From Hypericum androsaemum (taxonomy: Eukaryota; Streptophyta; Magnoliopsida; Malpighiales; Hypericaceae), in NCBI GenBank assembly GCA_963995505.1, contig OZ023181.1, positions 2,331,487 through 2,395,486 on the forward strand: DNA of 64,000 nt. The letters run 5' to 3'. Made by a program: the position numbers and the translations under genes. Position 1 is the first letter of the stretch. Each line of letters begins with the position of its first letter. Shown here one piece after another: positions 45,503-56,394 of this stretch. Below the pieces are notes generated by a model that saw only the letters and a program-made list of their open reading frames with translations, searched no databases and was not told the DNA's origin.

Positions 45503-47051
45503 TGTAAAATCCGAGATTTTAGAAAATAAACTAACAAAATATAATAAATTAGATACTAGTGAGCTAGTTGGTCAATGACCTTTAGATAAATTACCAACCA
45601 CTACCTCCCTAAAAGATGTCACGTTAATAACAAATTCCTGGTCTTTCTCATTTTATGATTGTCTCGATAAACTCTCCTAACTGCTCCTAACTCTTAGGGA
45701 AGTGGAGTGGGAGGATTAGTTATCTACGTATAATTAGGATTAGAAATCCTCTCTCTTTCTCCATGTCATTTTATGATGGGCATTTTTCTCTATTATGCTC
45801 CTACCCTCTCTAAATAATATTCTTCCGCTTATTGGAGAACCTCGAAGCTACGAAGAGCAGGATATCAGAGGAGTCAACTAGAAAGGAAGTCATAGGGGTT
45901 TTGCGTCTTAGATAACTAGGAGTTCGAATCAAATATCCAAGTAAGTTATTTTTACTTCTAATTCGAAGTGTTTTTAATTTAAATTCGATTTTTATGTTCG
46001 AGTCAAGTAATTAAAAATGATTTAATTCACAGTGGATGTTTTGCCGTTTTGGTGCAACGTTGCTTGTCATGAACTAGTTGCTTATGATGAATTAATTCTT
46101 AATTCTAAGAGATGTGTTATGCGAGTGGAGCTTTGATTAGTTATTTATTCCGGACTTTGACGTGAATGGGTAATGGATTGTGTTGGGTTTGATCATTTAA
46201 TTCTCGTTAAATAGATTGCAGTACTTTAATTGTTGCCGTGTCTTGGTTGTTAGTTCCACAGTGAGGTGGCTGTAAGTGATGTTGCAAGGTGATAATAGTA
46301 ATTGATTTGGGTTGTAAAGCAGAAGTGAGAATTGATAAATCTGTGTGCTGGAAAAGTGTTTGGTTATGTTCTGCTCAGAATAAATTTGGTATTGAGGTTC
46401 TGAAGTTCACATTGTGTTCACTTCTGGTGTTAGATTGTGAGTCGGGATTGTGTTTGGACCCCGTAATGGCGGAGGTTAATACTCCAAAATTCTACCATTG
46501 GGAGTGATATGATGGTCCCGATAACGGCAGGGTTACGTGCCAGAACCCTGTCACTAGGATAAAATAATGACATAGCCACATTAGGAGAACTCTGGAATTC
46601 ATGTCTTCATTCATCTTGAGTAGTTGCATAAGAAAGCCTTGTGTTGTCGTGTTGCATAACATACCATATATTAATTGTTGGTTGTTTACGTTCATCTCTT
46701 TGAGACGAGTCTTGCAGTATGAGAACGAAGACATTGGTAGCTCACTTGTTTGAATGTTAAACTGTTATGTTAGGTATTGTGTAATGTTAAAGGATGATGT
46801 TTGAACTAATAACCATTTTGAAAATGCTTGGGCATGGCCTCCGATTCGAAGTATGGGCAACTTTACTGAGAAGCGAAACTCACCCAAATTCGCAACACTA
46901 TTTTTCACGAAACATGGAAGATGATTTCAAGTTAGCAAATTGGCTGGGTTTGAGAATAGAAGTATAGATTTTTATAGGCCTTTTAAGAGAGTAGAATTGA
47001 GCCTTGCACAACTCTGTTGCGTGGCGGTTGTCTCGGTCCCAGGTCATGATA
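45503..47051 (+). repeat. 5' LTR of the LARD-like element
   Basis: 1549 bp. It aligns with 52611-54390 along its length and keeps the uninterrupted TCTACGTATAATTAGGATTA at about 45730, the site where the other LTR has a LINE. Confidence 0.85.
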
Positions 47052-47535
47052 ACTTAAGTGGTATCCGAGTAATAGATCGGGTTTTACAGTAAGGTGAAAA
47101 TGAATTTGTCAATTAATATAAATGCTGTTTTTTAAAATAAAAAAGATTTTCTGGATTGATTAATGAAAAATTTTGTTATGATTCTAGAGTCCGCCGGATG
47201 TTCATGTTACCTACATAGTAATTGTGATTAGGGTGAGTATACTAGGTCGTTGTTTCATTATTTGCTTGAATTCATTAGATGTTCATTTCATCTGACTATA
47301 CTGTAAATTATGAATAAAATATGTTTGTAAAGGATTGTCGACCGCCTTCAAGATCACGTTTGGAACTATCATTTATTTATTTTATTTTCTGGCATGCGTA
47401 GAAATTCATGATGTGTGTATTAATTGCTTCTCTTATATACAGAAATAAGATAATATATGGTCAAATGAGATAGAGATAGAAAAAAGGAATAATAAGAAAT
47501 TCACCACGGAAGAATTAGAGAAAGTGTTGTGTAGT

Positions 47536-47735
47536 NNNNNNNNNNNNNNNNNNNNNNNNNNNNNNNNNNNNNNNNNNNNNNNNNNNNNNNNNNNNNNNNN
47601 NNNNNNNNNNNNNNNNNNNNNNNNNNNNNNNNNNNNNNNNNNNNNNNNNNNNNNNNNNNNNNNNNNNNNNNNNNNNNNNNNNNNNNNNNNNNNNNNNNNN
47701 NNNNNNNNNNNNNNNNNNNNNNNNNNNNNNNNNNN
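47536..47735. other. Assembly gap (200 N)
   Basis: Exactly 200 unknown bases, which suggests a placeholder of fixed size rather than a measured gap. Reading frames running across it are artefacts. Confidence 0.99.
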
Positions 47736-48663
47736 TGGAATAGCAATGCCTCCAATATATTGTTGTAATTACTAGTTCTGTCTTGGTGATCCGGGAGGCA
47801 TTCACTTCTTGTCTCTGGTGATGCTAGAAATTGGGAGAGAACGAAGGAACAGTTGTACATGTGGCAAATTCATTTGTTATATTTTCTAGTTGGATTCATA
47901 GATTCGAATAGGTCTTTGGCTCTGCTAGTTCCAATGTGGTCCTGTATCCTTTGACAAGGAACGTTATCATCTGCCAAAAAGTGAGGGCACCTTGTTTTGT
48001 ACATGAAAATTTGACAGTAGTTGAAACAATCATCAAACTGTCTTTCTCTGTGAATTAGAAGAGTCGCTTACTAAATAGAGTCCGAATTACTAAGAATGAA
48101 GACATGGTGTAGCTCATAAGCGCGGAGGGGTTCAAGTTTGTCGTCGACAGGTCATAATTTCCCAAAATTAATTCACAGCATACATTTTGAGATTGTCCAA
48201 CATCCAAGCAGGGAAATCTTGGGCTTCCCGCGTTTCAGGAAAACAAATCAAGCAATTTTGAAACAACTCTATTATTAGTATTACCATCCAAATCCAAACC
48301 GAACTTTCCAACATTTCTTATGTTCTCATTCGGTTAGTTTCCTTTTGTAGTTCTAAGACATATGCCAGCCTCTAAAATTTTTTTTTTTGGTAGAGGACAT
48401 GTTACCTTCCAATTGTTTCACATTTAATAAGTTCGATTCGATTTGTACATTATAAACTGCTAGAGATGATGTGTATACGGTTATACCATAATGTATAAAG
48501 TGAAGTTTCTTAAAGAGTTTAACTTTTGTCTGTCTCAACGTGTTATAAACTTATAATAATTATAGTAAAATAATTTGAGAAAGACAGGAACTTACATGCC
48601 GGAGTTTTTTTTAAGACTTTCATGTATGTCTTGTACTAGTTGAATGCTACACCATTCTAAAAA

Positions 48664-50048
48664 GAGCAAATTATCCTCAAGTCCTTGAACTTTGGTCACC
48701 CCTCCCCTAGGGTCCCTGATTTTTGGAAAATGATTGTCCCGTCCTTAAGTTTTGATGATAATAGACTCTCGGGTCCCTGACTGACGTCATCGGCTGTTTT
48801 TTTCATTTTTGGTCATAGAAATGACCAAAATACCCTAAAACCAAAAATAAATTTTTTTTACCTTCTTCAACCTTTGACCAAAAAAACCAACAACCAAAAA
48901 TCAACCCAAAAATAAGAACAAACTAACCAAAATTAAGAACACAGCCAAGAACATCAAGAACAATAAAAAAACCCTCGAAACCCAGAAATCTAGAAACCCA
49001 GAAGGGCTTAAAACCTAAAAATTTGACAACTAAAACCCATAAATCTAAGCGACCCCAATTCAACAATTACTCAACTAAAAAATAATTGAATCAACCAAAC
49101 CCAAAAATAATGAACTCAAATTTCCACTTCCGGGTGACTCTTGCTAGCAACGACACCGAAAAAAATTGGGAGCATCAACGCCACAATGCTAGGGAGCTTC
49201 TCTCAGACTTTCTTTATTATTGATTTTAGACTTCTTTTGAAATTTTGCATCTGGTGCCCGAAATGGAAGGCGAATGGGAGCAAGAGAGCAGAGATTGGAG
49301 CACAGAGATCGGGCTGAGATGGCGGTCCTGCTTCAAGGAGGCCCCACCAAAGAACTTGCAGCCCTTGAACTCCTTAAGCTCCTCCCCTCGGTCTTCCTTT
49401 TTCCACGGGCCCACCACCAGCTCCTCTCGATCCTATTAAAATAAAGACGGCCTCACGGAGAAGAGGCAGGAGAGGCCATCAACCATGGGCTTGTGGGAGG
49501 ATGCGGTAGAGGAGGCGGTGGAGGATGCGGCTGCCCTAGCGCTGACCAGGTCGAAGTCTGAGTGGGTAGTGGTCTGGTAAGGCGTAGAACAGAAGTTGCT
49601 CTTTGGGCTCGCGTACATGGCTATGGTAAGAACCACCATAGTGGAGGACCTGGGTGGGGAAACGGTCGCACAGATTTCGAAGATTACCCAGTTGTCTTCT
49701 CCAAAAACCCACAAGGAATTGAGTAGATCTGAGCTTGAAAGGAGGGAAGATGAGGAGAGGGCGGGTTGATTATTTGATCGGTCTTGGAGCTTTTCAATTT
49801 CGGCGAGGGTGGGTTGTTAGGTCATCGTCGGCGAGAATCGGGAAGAAGAAGGTGATTTTTTAATTTTTTATTTAAGGGTATTTTGATCATTTTTATGACC
49901 AAAAATAAAAAAAAAGAGCCGATGACATCAGCCAGGGACCTGAGAGTCTATTATCATAAAAACTTAAGGACGGGACAATCATTTTCCAAAAGTTAGGGAC
50001 CCTAGGAGGAGGGTGACCAAAGGTCAGGGACTTGAGAGTAATTTGCCC
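48664..50048. mobile_element. Non-autonomous MULE (family 1, copy B) with different cargo
   Basis: The TIRs match those of 23552-24683 (TTGGAAAATGATTGTCCCGT, GATAATAGACTCTCGGGTCC). The exact 9-bp target duplication is TTCTAAAAA (48655-48663, 50049-50057). The GC-rich interior (about 49240-49720) has overlapping open frames on both strands, for example CATVSPPRSSTMVVLTIAMY on the minus strand, and differs from the interior of copy A. The donor gene is not recognised. Confidence 0.85.
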
Positions 50049-52002
50049 TTCTAAAAAAATGCTACAGAAATTGCAAATTGTAGATTACTTGTAACTGCCT
50101 TGATTATTGATAAATTATAGATGGTTCGTCTCAGTACATTTTGAAGAAGGCTCGTAGTAATTATTATATAAAACTTTAATTTCTTTGTTAACAGTACGCA
50201 TGCATATCTTGGATAATCCTAAAGTAGGCTCACCGTAACTGTTATGTAGTTTTGCACTGACATGTGGAGTAATTGTTTGAAGATTTATATAACACATACT
50301 AATAGATTAAGCGATAATTTCTAATATAGAATCATTGATCTAAATTAATTGACTTAAACAAAACAACAGATATGCAATTCACTAACTTTTACGATGCTTG
50401 GCTAAACTAGTAAAATCATATATTGCATAAACTAATTGTGTATTTGTATTACTTGTTTGCTAGAATAATGTGCACAAATACTAGAGATGGAGTATAGTAG
50501 ATTTTTTTTCTCCTTTAATTTTATGTTTGGATTTCGACATGTGACAATTATAAATAGGAGGTTTCAATGTTTTGAAATCAAGTACTTGTTGACTATAAAA
50601 AAATTAATTAAAATTGAATGAATAATAATAAACGTGAAAATACTCCTATAAGAAAGATTTCTCTCAAAGATTCCTAAACTATTGGGAGTTATAGTAACGT
50701 TGATTTGCTTCTTATTCTATTTTAGTCAATGAGCATCTTAAGAAAACCCTCACCATTTTTTTAGGGCTATACTCCAATAGTATGTTGCATAATATATGAG
50801 CTAGTAATAATAGTTATAGTACCAATCTTCATCTTACTAACTCTAACCTTAATTTTGATAGACCAAATTTTTTTTAATACTTCTTATCATATTCTGTTTA
50901 GGCTTCTAAAACTCGTTCTTTTCTTTTTGAAGATTCTAAACCTCGTACTTGATGATTACTTTTATACACTAATACACCAAGTTCCATTTCCATAGATTAT
51001 AATGATTCTAGTAACTAATTAGCAAGTAAATAAACATTTCTTTATTGATATTACTAATTGTCAAAGAAAAAAAAACAGTTGGCAGTGCAATAAGTCATAA
51101 TAGTTGCAACACAGAACTAGTATATATAAATAAAAATTATTTGACAAAATCATATGACACGACATTGTATATATTGGAACAGAAGTTGCTTATGCTGTGT
51201 GTATTTATTAATTAATTGTATAATTATTTTGAACATGAACTGGTTGTTATATGGTTGTTGATATTTATATGAAATGATTGTATGCATTCAATACCACTAT
51301 GCGTGATAGATTTTTATTTAGTAAGTTAGTTATAATTAAACTTAAAAAAATAGCATACTGCCATCTTAAAACAAACATTATAGAGAGATTGTTAGACGAA
51401 AAGTAAGTAATTTATTCCGTGAACACACATTAGTTTAGGTATCATGGATTTCAACCTTAGAATTATGGAACTCTCTTAGTTGGAGGAACCTCGTAGTGTT
51501 AGAAAGAAAACGAAGCAAAAATCAGCATATTCTAACTAAAACGAGAGATGCTTTAGGAAAGGAAGAGAAATTAAGATAGGTTGGATGTAAGTTATTAGTA
51601 AGTTCATTTTGAATAGCATGGGATTGTACTTTACAGAAGAATTGGGAATTCAGGATAGGTCACTAGCTTCCATACCAGGAATTTTCAATGTTTCTAGGCA
51701 GAACAATATAAGAGAAATTCATTTACTAGCACCATTGAAACCATTTGATTGCTTTGTAATGTTTCGAAAATTTGTAATATAAATGAGAAAGCAAATTCTA
51801 ATGAGGAATAATAAATCTGTTGCCTGACACTCGATTATTGCCTTCATATAGTTCCTCTAGTAGTCTGGATAAGTGTGTCTTGTTCTTTTAGGGTTCTTAT
51901 CATTGTTAATGTCGTTGTTGCTTTCCTGGTACAACCTTGAGGGGTAGGTGTAACTTTGATGTATGTCTCTTTTACTTCTGGCTGGCGTACAGTTGATCTT
52001 TT

Positions 52003-52005
<3 letters not shown>

Positions 52006-52089
<84 letters not shown>
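52006..52089. repeat. (TA)n microsatellite
   Basis: 84 bases of uninterrupted TA dinucleotide inside the LARD interior. Confidence 0.98.
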
Positions 52090-52090
<1 letters not shown>

Positions 52091-52610
52091 GGTTTTGTCT
52101 CTGACTTAACAAGCTTGTTGTAGGCTATGATTGTGACATAACTGGCATAATTAGGGTGAATAAGAGGATAAACTTTTAGTGTGAATATAAAATTATTTGT
52201 AAATTATTTTTTTTAGAATGACAATTTGTCATTAAGACAATGTGCGTCAACGAGTAAATTTAGACGTCAATTAGAACTTAGATAATTTAGGCATGAAGTC
52301 TAGATAATCAGAGCCCCATTCCATAATATGTGCTTTATAGTGACAAAAAAAAAAGAGTTTGACAACTTTATAATAGGATTAAGAGTTTTGGGTCGAACTC
52401 GATACTATTTTTCTTATAAGTTCGAGCTTACTACTATTGAAAGCTATTAAACTGGTGCGGTAGTAATGCAAGAAGAATAGAACATACATAGGTTAGGAAA
52501 GATTCTACTTTTTAAAAAAAGGTTGGGAAAGAAGGAAGAATGGACGCACAATAGTGATCGTTAACATATATGTAAGTTTTGGGACCAAACTTCTTTTAAG
52601 GAGAGGAGAA

Positions 52611-54390
52611 TGTAAAACCCAAAATTTTAAAAAAATAAACTAACAAAATATAATAAATTAGATACTAGTGAGTTAGTTGGTCAATGACCTTTAGATAAAT
52701 TACCAACCACAACCTCCCTAAAAGAAGTCACGTTGATATCAAATTCCTGGTCTTTCTCATTTTATGATTGTCTCCTAAGCGCTCCTAACTGTTAGGGAAG
52801 TGAAGTGGGAGGAGGAGTTATCTACGTATAATTAGGTCCGACATCTCGAGGTCCATTACTGTCCGAGGAGCTGTAACAAAGTAGCGGATTGGTTAGCTAA
52901 GTTTGCATTTTACTTTCCGTTGGGGTACCATGTTCTGGACCCCCCTCCAGATGGGTGCCTCCCTTTACTCTGTTCGGAGTGCCCCAAGACTTTGCATTTG
53001 TAAGTTCTGTTACTTAATTCCATGAGTGCTTGTCACTCACCATTTACACCAAAAAAAATCTACGTATAATTAGGATTACAAATCCTCTCTCTTCTCCATG
53101 TCATTTTATGATGGGCATTTTTCTCTATTATGCTCCTCTCTTCTAGAAAGGAAGTCATAGGTGTTATGCGTCTTAGATAACTAGGAGTTCGAATCAAATA
53201 TCAAAGTAAGTTATTCTTACTTCTAATTCGAGGTGCCTTTGATTTAAATTCAATTTTTACGTCCGGGTCAAATAATTAAAAATAATTTAATTGACAGTGG
53301 ATGTTTTGCCGTTTTGGTGCAACGTTGCTTATCATGAACTAGTTGCTTATGATGAATTAATTCTTAATTCTAAGAGATGTGTTATGCAAGTGGAGCTTTG
53401 ATTAGTTAATTATTCTGAACTTTGACGTGAATGGGTAATGGATTGTGTTGGGTTTGATCATGTAATTCTCGTTAAATAGATTGCAGTACTTTAATTGTTG
53501 CCGTGTCTTGGTTGTTAGTTCCACTGTGAGGTGGCTGTAAGTGATGTTGCAAGGTGATAATAGTAATTGATTTGGGTTGTAAAGCGGAAGTGAGAATTGA
53601 TAAATCTGTGTACTGGGAAAGTGTTTGGTTATGTTCTGCTCAGAATAAATTTGGTATTGAGGATCTGAAGTTCACATTGTGTTCGCTTCTGGTGTTAGAT
53701 AGTGAGTCGGGATTGTGTCCTGCATTGAGTTCTGTTAGGCGGATTGCGTTTTGTTCTGTCTGAATCATGTAGGTCCTATAGAGGTTATTAATAAGTCGGC
53801 ACCCCATAACAGCAGGGGTTATTACGCCAGGATCCTACCATTGGGGGTGTGGTCTCGATAATAGCGAGGTTACGTGCCAGGACCCTGTCATTGAGGGTAA
53901 AACATTGACATAGTCTCATTACGAGAGCTCCGGAGTTCCTGTCGTCATTCATCACGAGTAGTTGCATAAGAGAGCCCTGTGTTGTTGTGTTGCATAACAT
54001 ACCATATATTGATTGTTGGTTGTTTACGTTCATCTCTTTGAGACGAGTCCTTGCAGTATGAGAACGAAGACATTGGTAGCTTACTTGTTTAAATGTTAAA
54101 TTGTTATGTTAGGTATTGTGTAACGTTAAAGGGTGATGTTTGAACTAATAACCATTTTGAAAATGCTTGGGCCTAGCCTCTGATTGGAAGTATGGGCAAC
54201 TTTATTGAGAAGCGAAACTCACCGAAATTTGCAACGTTGTTTTTCAGGAAACATGGAAGATGATTTCAAGTTAGCAAATGGGCTAGGTTTGAGAATAGAA
54301 GTACATATTTTTATAGGCCTTTTAAGAGAGTAGAATTGAGCCTTGCGCAACTTTGTTACGTAGCGGTTGTCTCGGTCCCGGATCGTGACA
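52611..54390 (+). repeat. 3' LTR of the LARD-like element
   Basis: 1780 bp. The excess over the 5' LTR is almost entirely the LINE insertion at 52837-53058 plus its target duplication. It ends GGATCGTGACA. Confidence 0.85.
52837..53058 (+). mobile_element. 5'-truncated L1-type LINE insertion
   Basis: 222 bp ending in an A tail. The direct repeat TCTACGTATAATTAGG (16 bp) flanks it (52821-52836, 53059-53074), and the partner LTR shows the empty site. Forward translation gives NKVADWLAKFAFYFPLGYHV followed by LDPPPDG, the end of the plant LINE ORF2 RNase H region, then a short 3' tail. Confidence 0.9.
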
Positions 54391-54395
54391 TAAAT

Positions 54396-54560
54396 ATTGC
54401 AAATTAGTTCTCAATAATATAAGGTTGATTGGTTCTTCTTAAATTTAACATGGTATCCAATATCCTAATCTCTTCACTTTCAATCTAGACTCTATCTAAT
54501 GAAATTACTTCTTTCAATAGTGCCCCTAAAATTTCCGCAACAAGTTCAAGATGATTCAAT
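54396..54560 (+). repeat. Copia LTR remainder, 3' of the LARD
   Basis: ATTGCAAATTAGTTCTCAAT to CTTAAATTTAACATGGTAT continues the LTR sequence that stops at 45502 on the other side of the LARD (CCATTAATCTCTTCCCTAAA...). Confidence 0.65.
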
Positions 54561-54589
54561 ATTGTTGTGTCATTATAATTATATTTCTA

Positions 54590-55385
54590 ATTATGTAATT
54601 ATGGTACCGATTTTACTATATATTAGTGCTACTTCACATGGTATATCAGTGTCACACTAATGTCATTTCACACAAGTATACGAGTGTTATTTCACATGTC
54701 AAGTGATACTGGTATACCATGTGACTCTGTTATGCCATGTGAAGTTACACTGGTATACCCATGTCAAGTGACACTCATATGCCCATATGAAGTGATATTG
54801 ATATACCATATGAAACTCGTATGTCTCATGTGAAAAGACACTACTGGTATGTCCATGTGGACCGACACTAGTATGTCCGTGTGAAGCAACACTCACATCC
54901 ATGTGACACTTGTATGTCCACGTGAACTGACACTAATATACTATGTGAAGTGACACTTGTATACCGTGGCACTCGTATACACTGCTATACTGCGACACTA
55001 ATATATCATAATTAGAAATATAATCGTTATTAAAAGATATCTTTAATTATAGAGAAGTCTCATAGTTCTAAAATATATATTTTCTTATTTTATAAAGAGA
55101 AATCTCTTAGATTATAGAGAACATTTTAGGAAACATAATTTTAGAAGCCTCATAATTTTAGGTAACAATTCCTTATTGAATAAAAACATGATAAAGAAAA
55201 ATAATAAATGCTTTGCAGAGACATTAATGACAGACAAATTCACAAATACCTCTATGTGGATCTTAACTGTCGGACTAAAAAGACACATGCATCCTCATAA
55301 TCGACGGCCCACATCTCAATCTGGACGATGTTGCTTACCGTACTAAGAGAGTACACCCAATTTGACTTCCAAATTGAGGAAATAT
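54590..55385. repeat. Second copy of the 505-bp satellite with an expanded short motif
   Basis: 55010-55350 matches the body of the 19285-25510 units (GAGAAATCTC, CATAATTTTAGGTAACA). Upstream, 54620-54990 is an expanded run of a degenerate 20-24 bp motif around CATGTGAAGTGACACTGGTA. Minus-strand frames here are repeat by-products. Confidence 0.65.
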
Positions 55386-55429
55386 AACGTGAATATTTGA
55401 TAGATTAATTGATTTGTGTTTGAGTTGAG

Positions 55430-55660
55430 TAAAGTGTAATATTCTCTTTGGAGTTAACAACAATTGGGAAAATACCTTTAAGTACTTGGGAGGGTCTGTC
55501 GTAGCTTAAATGTAGCCGCGTCAAAATTCATTTTACAATAATTATATTATATTTTATTGCAACTCAAAGTTGGAAAGTGTAATATTTTCTTTGCATGAAT
55601 ATTTAACAAATTAATGATTTATGTTCGAATTAAATTAAATAGTTCATAAATCCTATCATT
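55430..55660. repeat. Paralogue of 25530-26230, without the hAT insertion
   Basis: GAGTAAAGTGTAATATTCTCTTTGGAGTTAAC and what follows match the flanks of the hAT element at 25570-26035 and preserve the empty target site. Confidence 0.85.
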
Positions 55661-55669
55661 AACGGATGA

Positions 55670-55945
55670 ACCCTCCGGAAGTCTAAGCATCTGCCTTGGA
55701 ACTGTGCCCGCATATTTATCTTCCTTGTAACAGCACTGTAACGGCTAGTAGCCGTTGGTCTATGCTCGCCATCAACGCGCGTCCTCTCTCTTTCCTTCCT
55801 ACGACTTTTAACGGCTAGTTATTAATTGTACATTAGTTGTAATTAACTAGGCATTAATCTCTTCCCTAAATCTGTAGATATAAATATTGTTGATTAGTTA
55901 TCAATTATATTTGGTTGATTGATTATTCTTAAATTTTACATAGTA
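55670..55945 (+). repeat. Copia LTR fragment, copy D (uninterrupted)
   Basis: It has a single CTAGTAGCCGTTGG...CGGCTAGTTATTAATTG unit and an intact TAGATATAAATATTGTTGAT, the site hit by other elements in copies C and E. It ends CTTAAATTTTACATAGTATC. Confidence 0.65.
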
Positions 55946-56394
55946 TCATAGTATTGATCCAACATCCTAATCTCTTCACCTTCAATCCAAACTCTACCAA
56001 CATTCATTTTTACTCATTGCCGAAAATGAGATTACTTCCCTGAATTTCTGCAACAAGTTCGTGGATAATTCAATTTAAAAAACTTGCTGAGTTTGACTAT
56101 ATCTTATGTTCGAATTAAATTCAATCTTAGTACTACGTTTATAAATATTGACACGGGAATCAAGATCTTTAGATTAAGCAACCGTTTCCGTTTGGGGTTG
56201 TAATGGAGTGTATTTTCATTATCGTCTGCTATTGTGCTTTTTCATTAAATTTACGGACTGAATTGATAAAATCGAACGTTTCGGAACCAAATCTATATAA
56301 TTCAACAGCACTTACTTTTTTTACTAAGATAAGGGGCACTCAACTTTGGTAACCTGTATTAAAAAAACACTCAATTTAGGAAACAGAATAATAA

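Larger units (their letters stand above)
45503..54390 (+). mobile_element. Large non-autonomous LTR retrotransposon (LARD-like)
   Basis: The LTRs are 45503-47051 and 52611-54390 (TGTAAAA...CGTGACA). Target duplication TAAAT (45498-45502, 54391-54395) is exact. The primer-site-like TGGTATCCGAGT lies at 47059-47070 and the polypurine tract AAGGAGAGGAGAA at about 52598-52610, so the element runs on the plus strand. The 5.5-kb interior has no gag or pol frame. It holds an assembly gap, a MULE and a TA microsatellite. The size and empty interior match the LARD class of gypsy-related elements. It was inserted into a copia LTR whose pieces flank it. Confidence 0.85.

Noticed and set aside
47501..47860. 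Open frames spanning 47536-47735
   Set aside because: They run through 200 unknown bases and have no meaning.
54699..54902. Minus-strand frame rich in His, Thr and Ser (VASHGHTSVGPHGHTS)
   Set aside because: A translation of the degenerate 20-24 bp repeat, not a gene.
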